Both the position numbers and the translations under genes were made by a program. A DNA stretch of 64,000 nt, from NCBI GenBank assembly GCA_963792075.1, contig CAWBUW010000012.1, positions 868,001 through 932,000 of the forward strand, read 5' to 3'. Positions 41,614 to 49,205 of this stretch are shown here, piece after piece (positions within the stretch are counted from its first letter, which is position 1; each line of letters begins with the position of its first letter). Source of the stretch: CAWBUW01 sp963792075. Its GTDB lineage: Bacteria; Chloroflexota; Anaerolineae; Anaerolineales; UBA4823. The notes beneath the pieces are model-generated. The model searched no databases, had not been told where the DNA came from, and was given only the letters and a program-made list of their open reading frames with translations.

Positions 41614-42006
41614 ATGGAAATTAATGTCACTACTCCGGCGCTGCTGTTCCCGGCGATTTCGCTCTTGTTGTTGGCGTATACCAATCGCTTCTTGGCGCTG
41701 GCGAACCTGATCCGTGAACTACACGCCCGGTACAAGCAAGAGCGAGACGTGCTGATCCCAGGACAGATTGCCAACCTGCGCTACCGGGTGAACCTGATCC
41801 GGGATATGCAGAGCTTTGGTGTGCTAAGCCTGCTGTTGTGCGTGGTTTGCATGTTTACGCTCTTTGCAGGCTGGGAACTGCTGGGGCGTTATGTTTTTGG
41901 TATCAGCCTGATCTTGATGATGGCCTCGCTGGCGCTCTCGCTGCGCGAAATCCAGGTCTCGGTGGGGGCTCTGAATCTGCGCTTGCATGACCTGGAGGAA
42001 AAATAA
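41614..42006 (+). CDS. DUF2721-family membrane protein
   Basis: 130 aa. Three predicted membrane helices: TTPALLFPAISLLLLAYTNR, VLSLLLCVVCMFTLFAG and FGISLILMMASLALSL, with a basic loop HARYKQERD between. Matches the DUF2721 pattern of small inner-membrane proteins. AAGGAGG precedes ATG 41614. Function unknown. Confidence 0.85.
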   Translation: MEINVTTPALLFPAISLLLLAYTNRFLALANLIRELHARYKQERDVLIPGQIANLRYRVNLIRDMQSFGVLSLLLCVVCMFTLFAGWELLGRYVFGISLILMMASLALSLREIQVSVGALNLRLHDLEEK

Positions 42007-42007
42007 C

Positions 42008-42035
42008 CGGTTCATTGGGAGTTGCCATGACGAAG
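42008..42035 (+). repeat. Solo family B terminus
   Basis: GGTTCATTGGGAGTTGCC followed by ATGACGAAGG matches the left end of the element at 46367-46475 (GCCGTGACAAAGG). No right terminus occurs downstream. The AAGGCGG just after it may be the ribosome site of the ArfB gene. Confidence 0.78.
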
Positions 42036-42049
42036 GCGGAAGTGCGGAG

Positions 42050-42469
42050 ATGATTCGCGTCACGGATACAATTTCGCTCAACGAATTGGAAGTCCTGATG
42101 GAATTCATTCAGGCTTCTGGGCCGGGTGGCCAGAACGTGAATAAGGTGGCCACAGCGGCCCGGTTGCGCTTCGATGCGCGCGGCTCGCCCTCGCTGCCGG
42201 AAGAGGTGCGCCAACGCTTGATCCGGTTGGCAGGCCGCCGCATGACGGAAGATGGCATTCTAATCATTGAAGCCAGCCGTTATCGCACCCAGGAGCAAAA
42301 CCGGGCAGATGCCCTGGAGCGGCTGGTGGCGCTGGTACGGCAGGCAGCCCACCGGCCGCGCCCTTGCCGCCCCACCCGTCCAACTCTGGCCTCGCAGCGG
42401 CGCCGGTTAGAGCAGAAGAAGCAGCGCGGCGCAGTGAAACGCCTGCGCCGGGGAGATGACGGGGGCTAA
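42050..42469 (+). CDS. arfB: Peptidyl-tRNA hydrolase ArfB-like ribosome-rescue factor
   Basis: 139 aa. It carries the GGQ motif in QASGPGGQNVNKVATAARLRFD and a C-terminal basic tail (RPTRPTLASQRRRLEQKKQR) that in ArfB enters the empty mRNA channel. It hydrolyses peptidyl-tRNA on stalled ribosomes. ATG 42050 is chosen because the protein then starts like other ArfB; an earlier in-frame ATG would begin in the previous gene. It ends next to the convergent gene with no gap. Confidence 0.92.
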   Translation: MIRVTDTISLNELEVLMEFIQASGPGGQNVNKVATAARLRFDARGSPSLPEEVRQRLIRLAGRRMTEDGILIIEASRYRTQEQNRADALERLVALVRQAAHRPRPCRPTRPTLASQRRRLEQKKQRGAVKRLRRGDDGG

Positions 42470-43975
42470 TCAACGCGGCAGAGCATAGATGGTGCCATCA
42501 TCGAACTCTGCTACCAGCTCCAGGCCGCGGGTCAAATCCTCGAAGGCAGCAAATTCCCCGGTCAGCTTGCCGAATATCACTAAATAGGAGCCTGCCTGCT
42601 GCAGGTTCTGACGCATTTCGGCGAGTGCGGGTTCACCTCCCCAGGCGTTGGGGATACCTACAGATGAGTGATTGGCGAGAAAATAAACCGCAGTAACATC
42701 GTTGGTATAGATCAAGGCCGGGTTAAGGGAAGTGAGGGCGGCAATCGTTTCAGAATTCTGCCAGCGTTGGCCGGCATACCCCTGGCCATTCTGGCGCAGC
42801 TCGAACAGCGTACCATCCAGGCGAGAAAAAGTGAAATAAGCCAGCCATAGGACGCTCAGCAGCGCAGCGACCCGCCACAGGCGGCGGTCCTTCTGCCACA
42901 ACAGGCCGGCAGCTATGCAGGCCAGGGCCAGCACCTTCAAGTATACCGGGATGAGAATCCGGTTATCCAGCGGCGTGGTTGCATCCAGGAGGGAAATAGA
43001 CACGCCCAGCAGCCCCAGGTAAGCCAGGCTTGCCAGGAGCAAGGTAAACTCCAGGCAGGGCGACTGCGCCGGACGTGGACGCGCCAGCCACAGCCAGATA
43101 AGCCCCGCTGCCAGCAGTCCCAACGCAACGATGGGGAACATCAAGGTTTCATGGCCTACTACCAGGCGCTGCGGGACCACCCCCCAGCTTAAGACGGCCT
43201 GGCGCAGTTGTGCCCAATTCAAAGCCGTCGGTGGGTGCCAGGATAGCGAGCGGTTGGTCAGTGTGTCGGCGACCAGCCAGTTGCGCAGTACCCAGATGGA
43301 GATAGGCATGCCTGCCAGGACCAGGAAAGTGGCTGCATCGAGCAGGCGGCGGCGCAGCGATAGACGCGTATCCAGCAGCAGCACCACGGCGCTGGCGGCG
43401 ATGGCAGCAAACCCCACGTAGCGGGCAAGCAGCGCCAGGCCCAGGACGCAGGCCGCGGCTGCCAGCCAGCGCTTTTTAAGCGCCTGCAAATAGCGGTCCA
43501 GCAGCAGCCATCCGGAGAGTTCCAGCACCAAATACAATGGCTCGCTCATCGCCCAGGCAAAAGCGCGTAGCGCTACACCGGAGCCGGCAGCCAGGGCAGC
43601 AGCCAGCAATGCCGGCAGGGGCAGGGCCGTACGGCGGTACACGATTGCGCCGAGCAGGAAGACCGCCAGGCCAAAGCCAGCCGCGCTGAGCAAGCGCGCT
43701 ACAGTAAGAATGTCCATTCCCGGCATGGAAAATAAAGCCAGAGCCAGGGCATACAGCGGTGGGTAATGGGTCATGGGTTTGTAAACGCCCAAGCCTGTCC
43801 AACGTCCCATGCCGGTACCTGCCAGGATGCCCCGCGCTGAAGTCACGTAATACAATGTGTCTACGTAGATGCCTACTCCATGCGGAGTGGCCCACCACAG
43901 CAGCCCGGCTGCCAGGGCGGCAGGCAAGGCCAGCCCGGCCCAAACCCAATACCTGGTATGCGCGAATAATTTCAT
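42470..43975 (-). CDS. Multi-pass membrane glycosyltransferase-like protein (GT-C fold, ArnT/PMT-like)
   Basis: 501 aa with about 11-12 membrane helices. The first loop has IYVDTLYYVTSARGI, like the Asp-containing loop of PMT/ArnT, and MTHYPPLYALALALFSM follows. The C-terminus is a small soluble domain. Likely moves a sugar from a lipid carrier to a lipid or protein. The acceptor is unknown. It is 9 bp downstream of the Vps62-like gene and probably co-transcribed. Confidence 0.75.
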   Translation of the reverse strand: MKLFAHTRYWVWAGLALPAALAAGLLWWATPHGVGIYVDTLYYVTSARGILAGTGMGRWTGLGVYKPMTHYPPLYALALALFSMPGMDILTVARLLSAAGFGLAVFLLGAIVYRRTALPLPALLAAALAAGSGVALRAFAWAMSEPLYLVLELSGWLLLDRYLQALKKRWLAAAACVLGLALLARYVGFAAIAASAVVLLLDTRLSLRRRLLDAATFLVLAGMPISIWVLRNWLVADTLTNRSLSWHPPTALNWAQLRQAVLSWGVVPQRLVVGHETLMFPIVALGLLAAGLIWLWLARPRPAQSPCLEFTLLLASLAYLGLLGVSISLLDATTPLDNRILIPVYLKVLALACIAAGLLWQKDRRLWRVAALLSVLWLAYFTFSRLDGTLFELRQNGQGYAGQRWQNSETIAALTSLNPALIYTNDVTAVYFLANHSSVGIPNAWGGEPALAEMRQNLQQAGSYLVIFGKLTGEFAAFEDLTRGLELVAEFDDGTIYALPR

Positions 43976-43984
43976 AGATGCGAG

Positions 43985-45880
43985 CTACGTGCGCTTACGG
44001 CGCAGGACTTCCCAATTGATTTCGCGCAGGTTTTCCCAGGTCAAGAAGATGGCTGCGGCTAACAGCCCGAGTTGGACGATCGTCCAGAAGAACTCGTAAA
44101 TCAAGACCAGTGCGCAAACAACGGCCAGGCCAACGGTCAGGCTGTTGAGCAGGGGCTGCAGGCGGCGGCGGAAGCCGGCTTCGACAAACAGGAGTATGCC
44201 GATGAGCAACGCCAACCCAAAGAGCAAATAACCACGTGCGAAGCGTAAGAGCAGCCAGACGCCGATTACCAGCACCCCAATGCTGACCGCCGCGATCATC
44301 TCAGCCAATGGCCCGAGTGTATGATCCAGCGGAGGCGAGGGGCGCTGAGCGCGCTGGATATGAGCCCGCAGCGGCCCGGTTACACCTTGCTGCAGTTTGA
44401 GGAGGTACTCTCTGAGCGCGTCCAGGCGCATTTCTTCCACGCTAACCTGGCGGCGCAGGTCACTGACCTGGCCTGAAAGCTCCTGGATGCGAGCCATCTG
44501 CTCGGTGTGCAGCACTTTGAAGTGGGGATTGCCTTGCATGGCTTCGGCTTCTACACCCAGACCCATCAGTTGAGCGCTTTTTTGTTCGATTTCCTCTCGC
44601 AATACCTGCTGCTGTGTTTCGGCCTGCTCTAGCTGGGCCTGCACGGTTGCAAGCATACGTTCGGGAGGAGGCAGCTTATCCAGGCCGGCCCACCCAAGCG
44701 GGTCACACCAGGATGGGCGGATGCTGCCATCCCGGTTGTACATCGGTCCGGCGGGTGCATTCTCGCCAGAGACGGGGTCATTGGCATACAATCCCCATAG
44801 GCCGCGGTAGCCAGCAACCCACGGGGTTGTATTCTCCAGAATAGCAGGTTCCCAGGTCTTTGATTCGCCGGGGCCAATGTGTACGCCATCGCCGCGGGCG
44901 TAATCTACAAATGGGATGCGGAAAACATTGAACCCGCCAAAATCCTCACTCAAACCGGCTTGCCGGAGGGTCTTGGCCCAGAAGGCTAATAGAAAATCTC
45001 CCAGGCGCACCATTGGGTGGAGGAAGGGTACTTCTAGTTCGGCCAGGTATTCACCGGGGCTGAAATAGCTGGCATGGCTGCCTGCCCCGGCATAGATTAC
45101 TGGATGCTCGCCCACTTTTTCCAGTTCCGGATCATCCCAGCGGCGGCGCAAATCGTCTCCGGAAAAATCATGGGAGGCATAAGCCACCCATTGCGGCTTG
45201 AGCCGGTCTTGTGCTGGTCCGCTGGACGTGCTGTCTTCCGAGCAGTAGAGGCAGACCATTTCCCAGTCAGCTTCATGGTCGTTCACCCCGTAGAAACCGG
45301 AGCGCCAGTTGTTGAAGGCATATAAAAACCAATACTGAAGGATGACCCAGCCATTCTGGCGGATGACACGCCCGTAATAGATGTAACGTTCGCTGCTGGC
45401 TTGCATTCTATGATAAGTCATGGCCGCCGCCGCAGCGGTATCCCCAGGAACACGGCCGCGCAGCACCAGGCTTAGCGAGAAGATGGCATCTACCAGACGG
45501 GAGAAGTAGCCCACTCGCGCCAGCCGGCCGGCCCCTGCGAAAAAGGAATCTTCATCCTTGCCCGTGAGCGTTTTGACGGTGCGGTCCAGCGTGTACCGGG
45601 CAAGCTCTACCAGGTCCGGTGGATCGATAAATTTCAGGTAATAAATTGCTTCAAACGAATCGCGGCGCGGTTGGGTCAGGCTGGCAACGTCCAGGTTTCC
45701 CTGGGGCACCAGCTCTCGGTTCGCTTTGCCAGGATGGGCTACCCAAAGGCTGGACTCAGCCAGGTAGCGTTCGACATCCATGGGGAAGAATTGCTCACCG
45801 CGGGTATACCGCAAGATAGGTTCAAACCGGCGCAAGATGGCCAGGTTTTCATCAGGAGTGAGATCAGCGGTGGAATGCAT
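43985..45880 (-). CDS. Vps62-like domain protein with coiled coil and C-terminal membrane helices
   Basis: 631 aa. Residues about 180-310 contain ILQYWFLYAFNNWRSGFYG then NDHEADWEMV and YASHDFSGDD, HPVIYAGAGSHASYF, which matches the bacterial/plant Vps62 (DUF946) pattern. A coiled coil follows (about 420-515, LEQAETQQQVLREEIEQKSA), then four membrane helices (about 530-620). The architecture is uncommon. The start overlaps the small membrane-protein gene upstream by 17 nt. Function unknown. Confidence 0.75.
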   Translation of the reverse strand: MHSTADLTPDENLAILRRFEPILRYTRGEQFFPMDVERYLAESSLWVAHPGKANRELVPQGNLDVASLTQPRRDSFEAIYYLKFIDPPDLVELARYTLDRTVKTLTGKDEDSFFAGAGRLARVGYFSRLVDAIFSLSLVLRGRVPGDTAAAAAMTYHRMQASSERYIYYGRVIRQNGWVILQYWFLYAFNNWRSGFYGVNDHEADWEMVCLYCSEDSTSSGPAQDRLKPQWVAYASHDFSGDDLRRRWDDPELEKVGEHPVIYAGAGSHASYFSPGEYLAELEVPFLHPMVRLGDFLLAFWAKTLRQAGLSEDFGGFNVFRIPFVDYARGDGVHIGPGESKTWEPAILENTTPWVAGYRGLWGLYANDPVSGENAPAGPMYNRDGSIRPSWCDPLGWAGLDKLPPPERMLATVQAQLEQAETQQQVLREEIEQKSAQLMGLGVEAEAMQGNPHFKVLHTEQMARIQELSGQVSDLRRQVSVEEMRLDALREYLLKLQQGVTGPLRAHIQRAQRPSPPLDHTLGPLAEMIAAVSIGVLVIGVWLLLRFARGYLLFGLALLIGILLFVEAGFRRRLQPLLNSLTVGLAVVCALVLIYEFFWTIVQLGLLAAAIFLTWENLREINWEVLRRKRT

Positions 45881-46304
45881 CCTGGACCTCCTGGTTGTTT
45901 AGAATGAACACGATCACCACACCAAATGCCATTGCCAGGTAATTCGAACTGCCGCGCAGATATACTACCAGTGCATAGATGAGCGCTGTCATTTGTAGGA
46001 TCATAGCAGCTTTCCAGGCCAGGGGGTGCATCCGCCAGAGCGCCAGCGCGCAGATCAATGCAAGCAAGCCAAGCGCAATCCATACGCCTCCTGAAACCAT
46101 TAAGTAAAGCGTATCGTGCTGGCCAAGGGGTGCCAGGTAAGCCTGTCCCAAATCGCCATATTGCTTTACCAGGATGCGCAGTGCGCCGGCTCCCAGGAAT
46201 CCCAACCCTTCTAACAGGATCAGCCAGCCAACAAAGCTGACGCTGCGCGGGCGATGAGGTTTGGGTTGATGAGTTGGCCGTTTACTAACGGATCGAATGC
46301 GCAT
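45864..46304 (-). CDS. Four-helix membrane protein of unknown function
   Basis: 146 aa. A basic, proline-rich N-terminus (RPTHQPKPHRPRS) precedes four membrane helices including VGWLILLEGLGFLGAGAL and GGVWIALGLLALICALAL. Not recognised. Overlaps the Vps62-like gene, so it is coupled to it. Confidence 0.75.
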   Translation of the reverse strand: MRIRSVSKRPTHQPKPHRPRSVSFVGWLILLEGLGFLGAGALRILVKQYGDLGQAYLAPLGQHDTLYLMVSGGVWIALGLLALICALALWRMHPLAWKAAMILQMTALIYALVVYLRGSSNYLAMAFGVVIVFILNNQEVQDAFHR

Positions 46305-46366
46305 ACCAGACCTTTCTTATCCTTCCTACTAAGTATATAATAACCATCGGATTTTGGAGAGAGTTA

Positions 46367-46475
46367 GGTTCATTGGGAGTTGCCGTGACAAAGGGCAGTT
46401 GTGGGGGTGTTTTTCGGGCTTCGCCCGAAAAACACCCCCACAAAACCGCCCTACCACGGCAATTCCCAGAGAGCC
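46367..46475. mobile_element. MITE-like element, family B, with perfect 8-bp target duplication
   Basis: 109 bp, flanked by GAGAGTTA at 46359-46366 and 46476-46483. Termini: GGTTCATTGGGAGTTGCCGTG and, inverted, GGCTCTCTGGGAATTGCCGTG. Inside is a perfect 21-bp hairpin (46399-46419/46423-46443) with TTC loop. Solo termini lie at 10163-10189 and 42008-42035. It sits just before the purB ribosome site, so it may affect purB expression. Confidence 0.92.
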
Positions 46476-46496
46476 GAGAGTTAAGGAAGCGAAAAT

Positions 46497-47894
46497 ATGC
46501 CACAAGATTATTCAACCTATCTTTCGCCTTTCACCTGGCGTTATGGCAGCCAGCCCATGCGCCAGGTGTGGAGTGAGGTCAATAAACGTCTTTTATGGCG
46601 GCAGTTATGGGTGGCATTAGCTGAGGCGCAGGCTGGATATGGCCTGGTGAGCGCAGCCCAGGTGGCGGACTTGCGCCAGCATATGGCGGAGATAAATGTC
46701 GAACGCGCCCTGGTGATCGAGGCCGAGATCCACCACGATCTGATGGCCGAGCTGAAAACGTTTGCTGAACAGGCCTCTGTAGGCGGCGGTATTTTGCACC
46801 TGGGGGCCACTTCAATGGATATCGAAGATAATGCGGATGTGCTGCGCATACGCCAGGCGTTAGAACTGGTGTTGGAGAAATTGAAGACCTTGCTCCTGGC
46901 GTTGGCGGAGAAGATAGAAACATATGCTGACCTGCCTGTCATGGCCTTTACGCATATTCAGCCGGCTGAGCCAACCACGCTGGGTTACCGCCTGGCGCAA
47001 TATGTGCAGGATCTGCTCCTGGATTGGGAAGCGCTGGGGCGGGCACAGCGTGGTTTGAAAGGGAAAGGTTTTAAGGGCGCTGTAGGCACTGGGGCTGCCT
47101 ATGCTGAGCTTTTGGGTGGGGCAGAGCGGGTTCCTGAGTTTGAAGCGAAGCTCTCCATGCAGTTGGGTTTGCCTTTCTTCCCCGTCGCGACCCAAATATA
47201 TCCGCGCAAGCAAGATTACTTTGTGCTCAGCACTCTGGCCGGGTTGGGTGGTTCTTTGTATAAATTCGCTTTTGACCTGCGGCTGTTGCAGTCGCCGGTT
47301 TTTGGAGAACTGAGCGAGCCATTTGGTAAGAAACAGGTTGGCTCATCGGCTATGCCGTTCAAACGCAACCCAATCCAGGCGGAGAAGATTGATTCGCTGG
47401 CACGCGCGCTGGCGCAAATGCCGCGTACGGCGTGGGACAATGCTGCACATTCCCTCTTAGAGCGCACACTGGACGATTCTGCTAACCGGCGGACGCTGCT
47501 GCCAGAAGCTTTCTTGATCGCAGATGAGCTTCTGTTGACGGCCGAGCGGATCGTACGCGGGTTGGTTGTCAATGAGCATGCCGTAAAGCACAACCTGGCA
47601 GTGTATGGTCCATTTGCGGCGCTCGAGCGGGTGTTGATGGCGTTGGGCAAAGCGGGTGCGGACCGGCAGGAGATGCATGAAAAGCTGCGCCAGCACGCGC
47701 TGGTTGCCTGGAGTGAAATCCAAGCTGGGCAGCCGAACCGCCTGGCAGAGTGTATTGCTGCCGACTCGACACTGCAGGCATATCTCCCGGCCGAAATGCT
47801 GCACAATCTGATGGATGCCGGCGGCCACCTGGGAGATGCCCCCCAGCGCGCCCGCCAAATGGCGCAAACCGTGCGGGCGATGTTGGCTGCTTAG
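46497..47894 (+). CDS. purB: Adenylosuccinate lyase
   Basis: 465 aa. It cleaves adenylosuccinate and SAICAR in purine synthesis. It has the superfamily signature GSSAMPFKRNPIQAEKID and the catalytic histidine regions LGATSMDIEDNADVL and FTHIQPAEPTTLGYR. The ribosome site AAGGAAG begins at the end of the family B target duplication. Convergent with purA, 21 bp apart, so the two purine genes are oppositely oriented and not one operon. Confidence 0.95.
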   Translation: MPQDYSTYLSPFTWRYGSQPMRQVWSEVNKRLLWRQLWVALAEAQAGYGLVSAAQVADLRQHMAEINVERALVIEAEIHHDLMAELKTFAEQASVGGGILHLGATSMDIEDNADVLRIRQALELVLEKLKTLLLALAEKIETYADLPVMAFTHIQPAEPTTLGYRLAQYVQDLLLDWEALGRAQRGLKGKGFKGAVGTGAAYAELLGGAERVPEFEAKLSMQLGLPFFPVATQIYPRKQDYFVLSTLAGLGGSLYKFAFDLRLLQSPVFGELSEPFGKKQVGSSAMPFKRNPIQAEKIDSLARALAQMPRTAWDNAAHSLLERTLDDSANRRTLLPEAFLIADELLLTAERIVRGLVVNEHAVKHNLAVYGPFAALERVLMALGKAGADRQEMHEKLRQHALVAWSEIQAGQPNRLAECIAADSTLQAYLPAEMLHNLMDAGGHLGDAPQRARQMAQTVRAMLAA

Positions 47895-47915
47895 CAACTG
47901 TTTGGATAGCCTGGA

Positions 47916-49205
47916 TTATCCCTGCTGGACAATGGTTTCATTGCGTTCGGGGCCGGTAGAGATATAGGTAACGGGCACACCCACCAACTCCTCTACTTTA
48001 CGTACGTATGCCTTAGCAGCGGCAGGCAGCTCTGTGAAGTGGCGCAGTCCCCGAGTGGACTGCTGCCAGCCGGGCAGCTCGATAGTAATGGGCTGTACAC
48101 TTTCTAACCAATGGGCGTCGCCTTCCCAGTAATGATGCACCGAGTCCGCAGGAGTCCCTGCCTGCCTGTAACCGACACATATCTTGATCGTAGGCAGCGC
48201 GTCCAACACATCCAGCTTGGTCAGGGCCAACTCTGTGAAGCCATTTACCTGGGCCGTGAAGCGGACAATCTCCGCGTCGAACCAGCCGCAGCGGCGTGGC
48301 CGGCCGGTCACAGTGCCAAACTCTGCGCCAGCGGTACGAATGGCATCCCCGGTGGCATCGAGCAGTTCGGTGGGCATCGGACCGGAGCCAACGCGGGTTG
48401 TGTATGCCTTGGCTACGCCGATCACGCGGCGGATCCATTTGGGTGCAATCCCCAGCCCACCCGTTGCACCACCTGAAAGTGTGGTGGATGCCGTACAGTA
48501 AGGGTAAGTGCCCCAATCGTTATCCAGCAGCGCACCCTGGGCACCTTCCAGAACGATGGCTTGGTCTGCTTGCAGCGCCTCTTGCACGAAGCCAAACGGC
48601 TCTCGCACTACCGCACGGATGCGTTCGTATTCGGCCATTTTTTCTTGCAATACCTGTTCCAGATCAAGGGGCGGCTTCTCGTAAGCCTGGAAAAGGGCAT
48701 TTTTTACGGCGAGCTGGATGCGCAGCTTTTCACGCAGTGCGTCTGGGTTCGCAAAATCACCCAGCCGGATTGCATTATAGCTGACTTTATCAGCATAGAC
48801 TGGTCCCATGCCGCGCCCGGTGGTACCAGTTCGCTCGTTGCCTTTGGCCTGTTCGTAAATCGCCTCGATCATGGGATGATAGGGCATCACGACACTGCAG
48901 CGCGGGGACACCCACAATCGCTCCGTGAGCGCAATCCCGCGGCTGATGATGGAACTGATCTCCTGAAATAGGGTGTTCAGGTTGATCACCACGCCAGGGC
49001 CAATCACACACTGCGTTTTTGGGTTGGCAATGCCGTTCGGGGTGAGACGCAGTTTAAAAGTGCCAAACGAATTGACCACAGTATGCCCGGCATTGTCGCC
49101 GCCGTTGAAACGCGCCACGATATCGGCATGCTCAGACAGCAGGTCAACCATTTTGCCTTTGGCTTCATCACCCCATTGGGCTCCTACGACCACAGTTACG
49201 CTCAT
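47916..49205 (-). CDS. purA: Adenylosuccinate synthetase
   Basis: 429 aa. It joins IMP and aspartate with GTP. The N-terminal P-loop reads GAQWGDEAKGKMVDLL where nearly all family members have GDEGKGK. Other blocks are normal: GDNAGHTV, GTTGRGMGPVYADKV, EGAQGALLDNDWGTYPYCT and RPRRCGWFDAEIVR. ATG 49205 overlaps the GGDEF-EAL gene stop (ATGA), so it is translated after that signalling protein. Confidence 0.95.
   Translation of the reverse strand: MSVTVVVGAQWGDEAKGKMVDLLSEHADIVARFNGGDNAGHTVVNSFGTFKLRLTPNGIANPKTQCVIGPGVVINLNTLFQEISSIISRGIALTERLWVSPRCSVVMPYHPMIEAIYEQAKGNERTGTTGRGMGPVYADKVSYNAIRLGDFANPDALREKLRIQLAVKNALFQAYEKPPLDLEQVLQEKMAEYERIRAVVREPFGFVQEALQADQAIVLEGAQGALLDNDWGTYPYCTASTTLSGGATGGLGIAPKWIRRVIGVAKAYTTRVGSGPMPTELLDATGDAIRTAGAEFGTVTGRPRRCGWFDAEIVRFTAQVNGFTELALTKLDVLDALPTIKICVGYRQAGTPADSVHHYWEGDAHWLESVQPITIELPGWQQSTRGLRHFTELPAAAKAYVRKVEELVGVPVTYISTGPERNETIVQQG

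Noticed and set aside
46497..49205. purB and purA considered as one purine operon
   Set aside because: They are convergent, on opposite strands.
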